A DNA stretch of 22,913 bases from Plantago elongata (taxonomy: Eukaryota > Streptophyta > Magnoliopsida > Lamiales > Plantaginaceae), in the NCBI GenBank assembly GCA_036897095.1, contig JAYMSP010002693.1, forward strand, positions 1 through 22,913. Direction: 5' to 3'. The notes under the pieces are model-generated. The model saw only the letters and a program-made list of their open reading frames with translations. It did not search any database and was not told the DNA's origin. The position numbers and the translations under genes are program-made. How positions within the stretch are numbered: position 1 is the stretch's first letter; every line of letters starts with the position of its first letter. Positions 1 through 9,570 of the stretch are shown in pieces.

Positions 1-283
1 ATATATATTCGAGAACGAGTCCGACTACGAATTAGTATAAATCACGTTAATAAAGTTTCATAAATTACACGACTCTAAAAGATAATTTGAAAGTGAAATA
101 AATGACGTTTATTACGGTTTGTAGTAGGAGGTTGAATTTGTATTATAAGGCAAAGCATGTGACGGTGACTATTCACCCTAACGCTCCCCAAAGTCAAGAA
201 AAGGAACCTTCTTTTCCGAAACCATTATATATGATGACTCTACCTCAGCAGATACTTTTGAAAACTATCTCCATTCCTTTACT

Positions 284-290
284 TATATAA
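284..290 (+). promoter_or_regulatory. TATA box of the NHL6-like gene
   Basis: TATATAA lies about 118 bases before the start codon at 408. That would put transcription start near 315 and leave a 5'UTR of about 90 bases. A single W-box core (GTCAA, the reverse of TTGAC) sits near 193, which would suit a WRKY-responsive defence gene. One core is weak evidence. Confidence 0.6.
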
Positions 291-407
291 ACCAAACAAG
301 ATCCCTTGTCACAAAGAAAACGAAAAGGGACTCATTCAAGCCCCTTTGCTCTCACATTGCTTTCTTAGTTTCACACTAGTATCCGCTACATATTCCCATT
401 TCTCACC

Positions 408-1166
408 ATGGCTGATCATCTAAGAGTCCATCCAGTTCAGGACCCTGAAGCCCCAACTGCGAAACCCACTGCTCCTCTTGTGAGCCGAAACTCGTCTCGC
501 TCAGATCAGGGCGACCCTGACCGACACCATCCGCCACCCATAGCCCGAACGATCCCATACGCACCAATAAAACTGCCAAAGAAGAGGAGCTGCTGCAAGA
601 GGTGCATATGCTGGACCTTATGCCTCATCCTAGTCCCAGTCGTACTCCTGGGAATCTTAGCAGCTATCATATACTTTGGTTTCCAACCAAGAATACCGGA
701 CTACTCTGTCGACTCCATGCGAATCACACAGTTCAATTTCGGAACTGACAACAGCTTGACAGCGATGTTTACTGTCAACATAACCGCAAGGAATCCCAAC
801 ACGAAGATAGGAATATATTATGTGGGCGGAAGCCATGTGCGTGTGTTGTATAGAGGAACAGAACTTGCGGATGGTCCGTTGCCGGTTTTCTACCAGGGGC
901 ATAGGAATACTACCGTGCTGAGCCTTGTGATCCCGGGGCAAACGCAGGACGCTTCTGGCTTGCTGCAGACGATTAATGAGGACCAGCAGAGTGGTGCCAT
1001 ACCGTTGGATATTCACGCTAGAGTCCCGGTGAGAATAAGGCTTGGGAGGCTGAGGCTGATGAGATGGAAATTCTTGGTGAGGTGCAGTTTGAGGGCTAAT
1101 AGTTTGGCTCAGGATAATGTCATCAGGGTTAGTGATAGCAGGTGTAGCTTCAGGTTTAGGCTTTGA
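408..1166 (+). CDS. NHL6: NDR1/HIN1-like LEA_2 membrane protein, NHL6-like
   Basis: A single-exon gene encodes 252 residues, a normal length for the family. The N-terminal cytosolic tail starts MADHLRVHPVQDPEA and is followed by a basic, Cys-rich stretch (KKRSCCKRCICW, residues 58-69). One hydrophobic membrane segment spans about 70-91. The LEA_2 domain covers about 115-225, and the C-terminus ends CSFRFRL. Two family signatures are visible: NPNTKIGIYY (129-138) and YQGHRNTT (162-169). Sites NIT (124) and NTT (167) could be N-glycosylated on the apoplastic side. The ATG sits in a good context (ACCATGGC). NHL proteins are plasma-membrane proteins related to NDR1, linked to defence, and NHL6 also to ABA and salt responses; these roles are family knowledge. 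The VHPVQDPEA opening and overall layout point to NHL6 rather than other members. Confidence 0.9.
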   Translation: MADHLRVHPVQDPEAPTAKPTAPLVSRNSSRSDQGDPDRHHPPPIARTIPYAPIKLPKKRSCCKRCICWTLCLILVPVVLLGILAAIIYFGFQPRIPDYSVDSMRITQFNFGTDNSLTAMFTVNITARNPNTKIGIYYVGGSHVRVLYRGTELADGPLPVFYQGHRNTTVLSLVIPGQTQDASGLLQTINEDQQSGAIPLDIHARVPVRIRLGRLRLMRWKFLVRCSLRANSLAQDNVIRVSDSRCSFRFRL

Positions 1167-1700
1167 TTCTTTTGACTATATTTCTTGATTTCTATTATAC
1201 TCTTTGTGGCTATTTGGTAAAATAAATGGAGAGCTATGTGTATTACAATGCACTCCAGATGATACTTATACTGGCCATGAGCCATATTTTTTTACTTTTA
1301 TTTATAAGACGACATATTTTCCTGCAATTTCACAATTGGTTCCCTAGTGTTACATGAGAATTGCATTAAATCAATGAAAATCACCGTCTTAACCTACAAA
1401 ACACGCTGGCTTATTAAAATAAACAAAGTTCAACAACTCTTGAGCATAAAACCTGGTTCAGAGATGAGCATATTGGTTTGCAAATGTCAAAGATCACCTC
1501 TTTGCTGTTGTAACACTCAAATTCTGGCAAGTAATCAACCAACAACCCCAACTCGGTCAAATTCTTAGTAGCATACAATACAAGATAGGTACAAAAAGTT
1601 TCTAAAGATGTCACCTTTCTCTTGATAACTATAACCAGTTTACATTCTATCAAAATCTAGACAGTTCATAGACATTACACATGTTCCGAGGACGTTCCAC
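1167..1700. other. Convergent 3' intergenic region, NHL6-like to LSM8
   Basis: This is AT-rich spacer between two genes that end towards each other. It should hold both 3'UTRs and their polyadenylation signals: AATAAA-like sequence near 1220 for the plus-strand gene and the LSM8 3'UTR on the right. The short open frames here look random, and I recognise no coding sequence. Confidence 0.6.
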
Positions 1701-3613
1701 TCAATGGATGACTGGCTTTAAGGGATGAGCCCTGAGTTTGGACAGATCCAGCTGTTCATCACGCTCTTCATCTATCTCTCCAACAATGCTTCTACAGAAG
1801 TGATAGGGACAATCGATTATTCAATGACATACAGTTATCTTACATGTTATAGAACATTAAAGGACGACTTAGTTGATGACATTGCAACTAAAATTAAGAC
1901 TATCATACATGTTATCGCCTCGTATGATGTAGAGACCCAACACAAGTTGCTGTACACCTTCCTGCAATGAGAAGAAACTCTATCAGAAAAGAAGTGATTG
2001 CAAGAGCCAAAAGTTGGCACTACTGACCAAACCAAAGGGGCATGGCAGTACAGATATACACATAAACTACAGTATAATCAGATGCTATTCAGTCTGGCTT
2101 ATTGAGCATCTAAGCCAGCTTCACATTGGTCCAATCAATAGAGAAACAACGATATATAATAACACCACATGATCATACTGATGAAAGCCTGAAACAAAAT
2201 GTCCTATAAAGATGTTCCATTTTTTTTACATAAACCTTTCATCTCCATGTTATTCTAAGAAGAGTCTTGAGGCTAGAGCATTATCATTAAACTATTTCAG
2301 AAACCACCAAAGGGGAAAAAGAGAAACGGGGAGAATGGCAATAACAAGTAGCTCTGTTCATCATCGTTCTGACAATTCATGCTTCAACTTTAAAGTAAAG
2401 GAAGTATAAAAAGCTAGTATAACTGGGGTAGTATTTCATTAAGCTAAGTTGACAAAAGAGTAATATATAATGAGAAGGAAGGACACAACACACTGCAAAA
2501 TAATTTTCCACCATGTATTATTCAAGTTTGCGACAAAACAGACCTTAGTGGAGTATACCCGTTCGTGGGATTCATCAAGTATAATATTGGTGGCCTGATC
2601 AAAACCTTTCAGAACTCCCTGCATGATACATGCTCTCAATATATAAATGTAATCCATGATGCCAGTTTACGTACAGGCACTCAAAACAAAACTTACCACA
2701 ATATTCCTCCCGTCATTGGTGATAATCGAAATTGTTTCTGTTAATAGCGACCGAAAGGATCATATGTTAGTCACAGAAACTTATAGGTGTAATAGGATGT
2801 TAAGAAAATGAAAGTTCAAATTGCAGAATAACCACCACCACCTATACCACATACAATATATAGAACAAAATCTATTATCAAAAGCAATCATGTCAGCTTC
2901 ATGCTTCTATCTAAGTACCTAGAACATAAATCGCTTAGTAGTTTTTGTCAGATAAATGAGAGTAAATCTAGTTACCGTAATAGGCAAACTGGAAGTTCAC
3001 AAAAGTATAAATTATATTGAACCAATCAGGTCACATAATTCCTAACAATTAAACTATACTCAACACATACAAAAGTATGTCCTGTTCAGTATGAAGCCAC
3101 AACAAGGAAAATACGATAATATGATTGCATGTTGGGGGGGAAATATGAAGCATGAGGAAAGCTTCACGGCTACCATTTCAGTATTTCAGTCAGTGAATGT
3201 CAGCCAAAAGTAGACGATTCTGAAACTCTCCTATCCCATTCATAACTTTCCTTCCGTTATTTCCCATTAGTTTTATAGTTCATAACATCTTAAGTGGAAC
3301 AGATAAAGCGCAGGAACAAAGACCTCCCTGAGCTAAACTACTTCCTGGCCTTCTATACCAGCATACACTGATGATATCGTACAGCCTTTTATCTTATCCG
3401 TGTTCTGAGTTGCTGACTATGTTAGTTTTCTTAAGTAACAAATCCTGAAAGTCTAAGCATTCAAAATCCAGTAAACTAGTGGGAAAAGAATATGGAACTA
3501 CAAAGTTCTTCTAATATCTAACTATTAGATTTGAAATAACATTGAACAAGGCATATAATGATGAGAAATCACTTACGATCAACGAGAGACTCAAGTCCTG
3601 TTCCAGTTGCCAT
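1701..3613 (-). CDS. LSM8: U6 snRNA-associated Sm-like protein LSM8
   Basis: Five coding exons on the minus strand are 3613-3577, 2737-2697, 2618-2544, 1961-1909 and 1791-1701. All introns are GT-AG and phases agree throughout. Joined, they give exactly 98 residues, the usual LSM8 length. The product opens MATGTGLESLVDQTI, carries Sm1 in residues ~14-51 (VLKGFDQATNIILDE, 28-42) and Sm2 around IIRGDNI (63-69). It ends SKLRAHPLKPVIH, an LSM8-type C-terminus. LSM8 joins LSM2-7 in the nuclear ring that binds the 3' U-tract of U6 snRNA and supports pre-mRNA splicing; this is family knowledge. The acidic stretch GEIDEERDEQLD (73-84) departs slightly from the usual GELDEDLDASLD. The donor after exon 2544 is the weak GTCTGT. 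It is convergent with the NHL gene. Exons were assigned by splice sites and family conservation, not by transcript data. Confidence 0.93.
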
Positions 3614-3930
3614 CGTTTAGTTTATCGATGAAGTAGCTGAGCTTTCAAATCCGCTCAGCTTCAGAAACTAAACTCCAGTTAACACTGTGTTACACTCTAG
3701 CTAGCTGAAAACACACAACCAATCACCAGAACTGGGAAAATGACTAAGTAAAACGTAATTAATGCATTTGTTGTAGAGCATAAAGGAGATAAGCAAAGGC
3801 AAAACGCAATGTCAATAGCGAAAAGTAGCTAGTACAAATTTACAATCGATAGTCTAGCCAGTAGCGACAACAGTAAGCTAACTAAATTTCAATGAGTAAA
3901 TCTTCATGTCATTCAGATACATAATTTTTC

Positions 3931-3952
3931 AGAAGAAGAAGAAGAAGAAGAA
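3931..3952. repeat. (AGA)n microsatellite
   Basis: About seven AGA units lie just inside the probable first intron of LSM8. Read on the LSM8 strand this is a TTC repeat in the 5' leader region. It is a likely polymorphic marker; function cannot be judged. Confidence 0.85.
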
Positions 3953-3976
3953 TAAGAGAGTGTGAGAAATCGATAC

Positions 3977-4060
3977 CTTGAAGAAGACCTGAAGAATCCC
4001 CGGTTAAGAAATTAGGGTTTTGTTCAGCAAATGTAATTTAGAACGCAATTGGGAAATTAC
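3977..4060 (-). promoter_or_regulatory. Probable LSM8 5'UTR exon and promoter with telo-box
   Basis: On the minus strand a consensus-like donor (CTTCAAG|GTATCG, boundary 3977/3976) suggests a non-coding first exon spliced towards the ATG exon at 3613. The acceptor is not certain: AG sites occur between about 3625 and 3670. A telo-box, AAACCCTAA, lies at 4012-4020 on this strand. That motif is common in promoters of plant translation and RNA-processing genes, which fits LSM8. The right limit of the exon is a guess. Confidence 0.5.
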
Positions 4061-4163
4061 AAGTACTATTATGCCGCTCACGGTCATGGACGGTTTGAGC
4101 CGGATCCGACCCTTCACAATTCCACCCGAGAGTAACGTATTGTTATTTAAACGGAATATATAT

Positions 4164-5265
4164 TCTTTTTTTTCTTTTGAGCACCAATAGCGGGTATTAT
4201 ATCATGAAGGGAAATAAGAAGTACAATCGAAGCACATTCCTATCTAACAGCACGACGAGTCAATTTATGAGCTAACTCGTTCTTGCCTCTCGGAACATAA
4301 TATAAACTAAAAACATAAAAAGAAAAGGTTAATCTACGAATGTCTGACAAAACAGGAACAACAAATGCAAAATCAAAGTCTGACTTATTAATAATGACAC
4401 TAGTGAGAGGCAATCTGTGTAAACTCGAACATTGTCCCATCCTTGAAGAATCGCCAACTGAACTGCAGCACGAATGGCATAGGCCTCGGCACTCTGTGGC
4501 GATAAAGAGAAAGAAACGGTCTCCTGTCTCCTAGAGAATAAGCAATCATGCATCCAGACCCCATAACCAATCCCTACCCACGCCCTATCATCAGAGAAAG
4601 CTGCATCAAAATTAATACGCAAAACTCCCTCCTCAGGTAACACAATCGTCGCCAAATCCTCCTCCCCTCCTTCCTCCGCAATTACCCCGTCTCCTCGTGC
4701 CAAGTCCCCTACATCGCACCCCTCTTCTCCCCGAAACTCAATGACCTTTCGGGCTGCAACTGCATTCAAGATCTCCTTCCTCTCTATCATGAAATAGTGA
4801 ACAAACTGTACCAACTCCAGAGGTGAATCCGTCACTTCCTCGTGAACCACCTGATTTCGGTGGTGCCACAATCCCCAAACCACTGTCATTGCCAGTTCCC
4901 ACTCTTTCCGATCCAGGTTAGCATGTAATTTCCTCACCCATTCTTCGACAATATCAATAGGTGAACCCCAATGAGAAGACGCAAGTCCGCTCAAAGCCCA
5001 AACATGTCCGGAGAAAGTGCACTCCTTGATCCTATGCAAAACCGACTCATCCCCCGACTGACATATCGGACAGGTCGCCACAGTAACAAACCTATGCCTA
5101 CGCAACTGATTCGTCATAGGCACCGCATCCCGGACCAGGCGCCAAATACATATCTTGATCTTCCCTGGTAACTTCGAGGTCCAGAGAAACCTCCAATCCC
5201 CAGTGCTCCTAGTCGAAGGGCCCCTACCTGCGCGATCCTCATGTTGAAGATCGAGAACCTGTCGA
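4164..5265 (-). pseudogene. LINE retrotransposon 3' end: zf-RVT and RNase H (broken)
   Basis: The readable frame begins near 5265 and runs down the minus strand. GDWRFLW, KLPGKIKICIWRLV and CPICQSGDESVLH (about 5200-5040) are the zinc-binding domain that follows reverse transcriptase in plant LINEs. An RVT_3-type RNase H follows, with its conserved acids in INFDAAFSDD (first Asp), SAEAYAIRAAVQLA (Glu) and VYTDCLSL (Asp). A frameshift near 4400 moves the last part into another frame, where VPRGKNELAHKL gives the domain's usual end, with a stop at 4240. Upstream endonuclease and reverse transcriptase are missing, as in a 5'-truncated LINE copy. An A-rich run (T8 on the plus strand around 4166-4174) could be the remains of its tail. 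Confidence 0.8.
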
Positions 5266-8088
5266 GCCTTAAGTCTTTCCTCTTTTGTCGGATATGTTTG
5301 ACTGTAGGGTCCATGTTCAAACGGTAAACAGTTACCCTTGGATCTATTTCTCTGAGATCATCCGTACTCCAAGTAAAGGTGTTCGAATTCTTTCGAATGC
5401 AAGATGTTAGTTTCAATTCTACCTCGAAATTCATTTCAGTCCCTATCTTAGTCTTTTTGTCCGGATCACATTCGATAATCTGAATTTCTTTGATGGTTTC
5501 GTGTGGTTCGATCCAAACAAACTTAGGAAACTTGTGGTCTACAGATCCTACTCCGATTTCAGTCATTGGAGGTTGTGGTATGCTCGGCCCTTTAGATATG
5601 GAAAGTATCGAATTGGCAGCTACATTCGTAAATAAGATGTAGCATTCCCAAGCCTCTCGTCTGTTCTCCAATTCTTCTCCGACTCCGTAAGGGGTGGGGA
5701 ATTTGATTCGATTGTGCAATAGGAATGAGATAGCTCGGAACTTATTGAGGCCTAGTCTCCTGAAGATGACATTGTAGTTAAATGATTTGTCAACCACGAG
5801 GAACAATACTGTTTGAGTCATTCTCCTCGGAGAGGTACCCATTGATACCTGAAGCTTGATTGTTCCAATGGCCGTGACGACCACATCTCCGAATCCGGAC
5901 AGAGAAGTATTCACCTTTCCGTACTCGATATCCCCCAAGTTTATCTGATCTATGGTCCATTTGGATATGATATCCGAAGAGCTGTCAGTGTCTACTAACA
6001 CTTTATTGACTTTGTAGGTGGCGATCACCTGAGCTACTATCAACGGGACATTAGGGGGTCGGGTATCCCCATTTTCGAATGTAGGGGGAGGTATTTCACT
6101 ATCATCGAAAGAGATGGCGTTTGATCCCCTCGGAGGTGCTGGGTTTCTCACTAGGTCCCCATTCCGGATATCTTGTGCAATTATTTCCCTTGCATTACGG
6201 TTGTCTCCGCCACTCGGACCACCGGCTATAGCATTAACAACCCCACTATAGGGCAGGTTCTCATAATTCCCTTCATCCGGATACTCCTCGTATCTTCTTG
6301 CTTCGGGAGGTGGAGTATTCTTAGGTGGTGGTGAAAGTGTTATGGATTTATGCCTCAGGCTCCTCTCTTTCCTCCTACTCGGAACTTGTTCCTCCCTATA
6401 GTACGGCTCCTTAAGCTGTCCACTTCGGATCTGTGTTTCAAATTCTGTCTCAAGCTGGATACATTTCTCCGTCGAGTGTCCGGTTTGCATGTGAAAGGCG
6501 CAATAAGACCTAGCTTCCTTACCTTTTCTATTGTTGTAGAAAGGTCGAGGCCATTGGATGTCTAAGTTCTTATTGACCATAATAGATAAGATTTCTTCTC
6601 TTGAACGATTAAACCGAGTGTACTCAGCATACCTCCTAGGAGGAGTTCGCTATCTCCGAAACTCCTGTTTCCCTCGGGTGTCCTTTCTCAAATCTGACTT
6701 CCAAGCTTTATGAGCCTCTTTCTTAATAGGTTCTTTGACTTTCTTCTGTCCGACTCTGACAGGAACATTTCTTCAGAACTCAACTCCGTAAAGGACATGA
6801 TCACTGATATCTTCCAACTACCTTTCATTCAATATTTCCTCTTCGAATAGCTTCTTTCGGAGGTCATGATTGATGGTGTTAGCATACAGGTGACATGCCC
6901 GTTCTTTTATATTATGCGTTTTCACCTGTCGGACCTCTGAGTTAAACCTATCCAAAAAGGTCCGAAGATCCTCAGTTTCGGATTGGATGACTCCGGCTAG
7001 ATGGTCCACGGATCTTTTCCTTCTCTTAGATTTATGGAATCTCTTCAAGAAGAGTGCAGAAACATCGTCAAAAGATCTTATGGATCCGAACGGCAGACTG
7101 GTCCACCAATCCATTCCTTCCCCGGAGAGAGTAGTAGATAAGTTGAGCGCTTTGAGGTTGTCGTTCAATCCGTTTGTATCCATCTTAGATTCATATCGGG
7201 TGAGATGGGCAGCCGGACGACTATCCCCATAGTATCGCTCCAAGTTTGGAATAGTACATTCCATTGACTTTTTCTCTCTCCAGATAGCATTACTTAGAGG
7301 GTTCGGAACTCTTGTGATTATTTTCTCCTGAGCATTGACCATCTTGCTGAGCGTAGCCATTTCAGTTTCTAAGGCTTTCTGACGGATGTAGATCTGCTCG
7401 GAGGTAAGCTTTTTTCCTGTCTTCGGATCCAAGTTAGCTCCCGGTACTTGTTCTGCTCTAACTTCAATGACACTTTCTCCGGCAAAGTCACCAGCCTTCC
7501 TTGGATTAGAGGTAATCCGGCTTGTCTTGGCCGGTTCGGCTCTAGTACCTTCGGGACTCTTTTCCTGATGCTCCCGGTATTAGTTCTCTGGTTGATCAAA
7601 TGACGAAGGTCATTGTCCCGGATCACTTCCCCAATTCTTTCCTTAACTGGCCTTCTCTCGTGCCTTGATTGTGCAGGTTCGGCTTGTTTTGGAGTGGGCT
7701 GCTGAGGTGTTGGTTGAACATTGTTCGAGCCTAAGCATCCTTGAATGACATTTAGTAGCAAGCTGAATTGGTTGTCGTTCATACCAAATTCATAATGAGA
7801 GATGATCGTCCCATTCGGCAGAGTGAAGTTCCTTCCGACCGGTGGCCCATGCGCTCCTGGCGGAGGAGGTTGTTGGGTTGGAGGCACCGGGTCTCTCTTG
7901 GTGAGATCAGGAGGAGCTTGTTGTGACGAGGCGGATGTCGTATGATCATCATTAGGTTGGCTCCTCCTTGCTCGGATGGTAGTCCGAGTCGCTGATGTCT
8001 TTTGAGTAGGTGGTCTACCCCAAGGACGTCCAACTGGAATTCCCCCTGAAGATGATGCTATCCGAGCTGATTTCCTTGGTCTTGCCAT
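5266..8088 (-). pseudogene. Ty3/gypsy gag-protease polyprotein remnant (broken)
   Basis: The frame opens MARPRKSARIAS at 8088 with a Pro/Gln-rich gag N-terminus. A frameshift near 7480-7500 shifts to the frame holding the Retrotrans_gag core (WWTSLPFGSIRSFDD, FLDRFNSEV, about 7110-6930). In-frame stops follow at 6818-6820, 6773-6775 and 6650-6652. Then come a zinc knuckle, CAFHMQTGHSTEKC (6502-6461), and the aspartic protease region. The protease active site reads VLVDTDSSSDI (5998-5966) where the family has DTG(S/A). A pre-RT segment, DPTVKHIRQKRK, ends near 5270 just before reverse transcriptase would begin. This combination is typical of plant Ty3/gypsy elements, perhaps the Tat lineage. 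It cannot make a working polyprotein. Confidence 0.82.
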
Positions 8089-8140
8089 ACTTTTCGAGTG
8101 AAATAATTAATCCGAATGACTTAGCTTTTTGCTCGGTTTC

Positions 8141-8155
8141 CCACAGACGGCGCCA
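8141..8155 (-). other. Primer binding site of the Ty3/gypsy element
   Basis: On the minus strand TGGCGCCGTCTGTGG begins eight bases after the LTR's CA end. This TGGCGCC-type site is common in plant Ty3/gypsy elements and marks the LTR-internal boundary. I did not match it to a particular tRNA. Confidence 0.75.
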
Positions 8156-8294
8156 ATTATTTTGAGGTAAAAGCCCCAACCCTCAGATGTTACTACAATC
8201 AACTAACTCTTCGAATCTTGGAAGTCCTCAGATGATGTGAACTCCAATTCTTTCACTCGAAGCTATAGATCCGGACCTGCACAGACGACTGGAA

Positions 8295-8312
8295 GGGGGG
8301 GGGGGGGGGGGG
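8295..8312. repeat. Homopolymer G18 tract
   Basis: Eighteen consecutive G on the plus strand (C on the element's strand) lie in the LTR downstream of its TATA box. The true length is uncertain because such runs are prone to sequencing and assembly error. Confidence 0.9.
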
Positions 8313-8469
8313 TTAGAACCTTTAGATCCGGTTTGCCTTGATCAAACCGGATGGAAAACTTTACTCGAGAGTGATTGTATGTCAACTTTGTATAATTGAA
8401 GGTAATAAGCTTATAGTAGAGTGAGAAGATGAAGTGAGCATACTTAAGTTTACCTTGAGGGGTGCTCCC

Positions 8470-8477
8470 TATTTATA
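8470..8477 (-). promoter_or_regulatory. TATA box of the LTR promoter
   Basis: TATAAATA on the minus strand lies about 310 bases before the LTR's inner end. Transcription would start near 8440. This is consistent with a U3/R boundary. Confidence 0.55.
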
Positions 8478-8992
8478 GAGATTAATTCCCTTCTTGGGTT
8501 AAACTTATTGGACTGTACCAAGTGTTGGGCTAATAGAGCTTAATTAAGCCCGCGGATCATATGATTTTCGTAACCCATATAGCCTTTTGGGTTTCAGGGC
8601 TAGATTAGTCATTTTGTAGGATTTGAGGGCATTGGGGTCTTCTTGTACGTAAATACATCCGAAGTGAGGGTTCCAGACCAAAGTGTCCGGAACGAGTTGT
8701 ACCCTCCGCTACTGACGTGTTATGATTTGTCACACTCGGTTCTCTTTAGGTTCGGATGTATGCATATGTGATGGTGGTCCGGACCTTTTATCCTCGAATG
8801 TAACGTTTTGGTCCGGCCATCCTTATCATGGTATTCTTCGTACGTTCTGGCCAAGCTTGACCTTGAATGGTCGGAGGTTCGGATCCGTGGAGCTTTGTCC
8901 TTGTAATACCGTGATGTCTTAGAATTACCCTTGGGACGTTCGAATGACGAATTGGACATATTCCCGTATCAACATAAACTATTCCCGTGACA

Positions 8993-9570
8993 TTGTTACT
9001 GGTTAGTACTAGTAAATTCTAAAATCTAAGTTTTAAATTGTTTTTCAATTTTTGAACTCTTACTTTATTTCACTAATAACTAAAACATTGTATTTTATAC
9101 GTCCGGACCTCTATATATATTTTATTCGTCCCATTATGATAAACTCATTTCACAAATGAATGTGTTGATGGCAGAAAGCTACATACAAAATGCAACGATT
9201 TTTTTAACTTTGAAGGCATTTTCTTGTCCATCTAAATAATTGTAACAAATCAAGCTAGTCATGCCACATATTTAAAAAAAAAAAGACATTGAACCTAACC
9301 GATAAAAAAGTTGGAAGGAAAAGAAATTAAAAAAGACAGTGAAGCTTTGAAAGATCTCAAATGTCAAAATGAGAATTTAGAACATCCAAATATTTAACAA
9401 CTTTGACAAATTTGAAGTGTGCAATTTGTCATAGAACCCTACTTCAGGAGTAGACATTTGGCGTGGGTCGACCTTACAAAACGATATATTTCGATACAGT
9501 TTAATATTCCCTTATCATAAAAGACCTTAATCCATAGCTCTTGCCTGCTCGTTTGAAATTCTGGTTAAAC
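8993..9570. other. AT-rich spacer between LTR and helicase 3' end
   Basis: No gene is seen here. The sequence is AT-rich with short A and T runs (for example A11 near 9273). Its right part should hold the 3'UTR and polyadenylation region of the minus-strand helicase gene. Confidence 0.6.

Larger units (their letters stand above)
4146..8992 (-). mobile_element. Composite retrotransposon relic: Ty3/gypsy 5' part joined to LINE 3' part
   Basis: Read on the minus strand this block holds a Ty3/gypsy 5' LTR, a primer binding site, gag and protease. It changes abruptly near 5265-5225 into the zinc-binding domain and RNase H of a plant LINE, and ends in an A-rich stretch near 4164-4178. No reverse transcriptase core, integrase or 3' LTR is present. 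A 7-base direct repeat, ATTGTTA, lies at both outer edges (4139-4145 and 8992-8998) and may be a target-site duplication. The block separates LSM8 from the helicase gene. Frameshifts, stops and a changed protease active site show it is dead. Either a LINE inserted into a Ty3 element that then lost its 3' half, or the two joined before insertion. Confidence 0.75.
8163..8992 (-). repeat. 5' LTR of the Ty3/gypsy element
   Basis: The inner edge is firm: CCTCA ends at 8163, just before the primer binding site. The outer edge is either TGTTGATACGGG at 8974 (812 bp) or TGTCACGGG at 8992 (830 bp). The two candidate starts share an ACGGGAATA repeat 18 bases apart. The LTR has a TATA box and contains the G18 tract. 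No second copy is visible in the window, so insertion age cannot be estimated from LTR divergence. Confidence 0.7.

Noticed and set aside
102..290. 62-codon plus-strand frame before the NHL6-like gene
   Set aside because: It covers the promoter and ends in the TATA box; nothing supports coding.
657..1016. Long minus-strand open frame inside the NHL6-like gene
   Set aside because: It is the antisense shadow of a well-conserved plus-strand coding region and shows no recognisable protein.
4164..5265. A functional host RNase H-like gene
   Set aside because: It follows a LINE zinc-binding domain, is frameshifted and has an A-rich tail, all typical of a dead retrotransposon end.
8720..8959. Open frames within the LTR on both strands
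   Set aside because: LTRs of this type do not encode proteins, and neither translation is recognisable.
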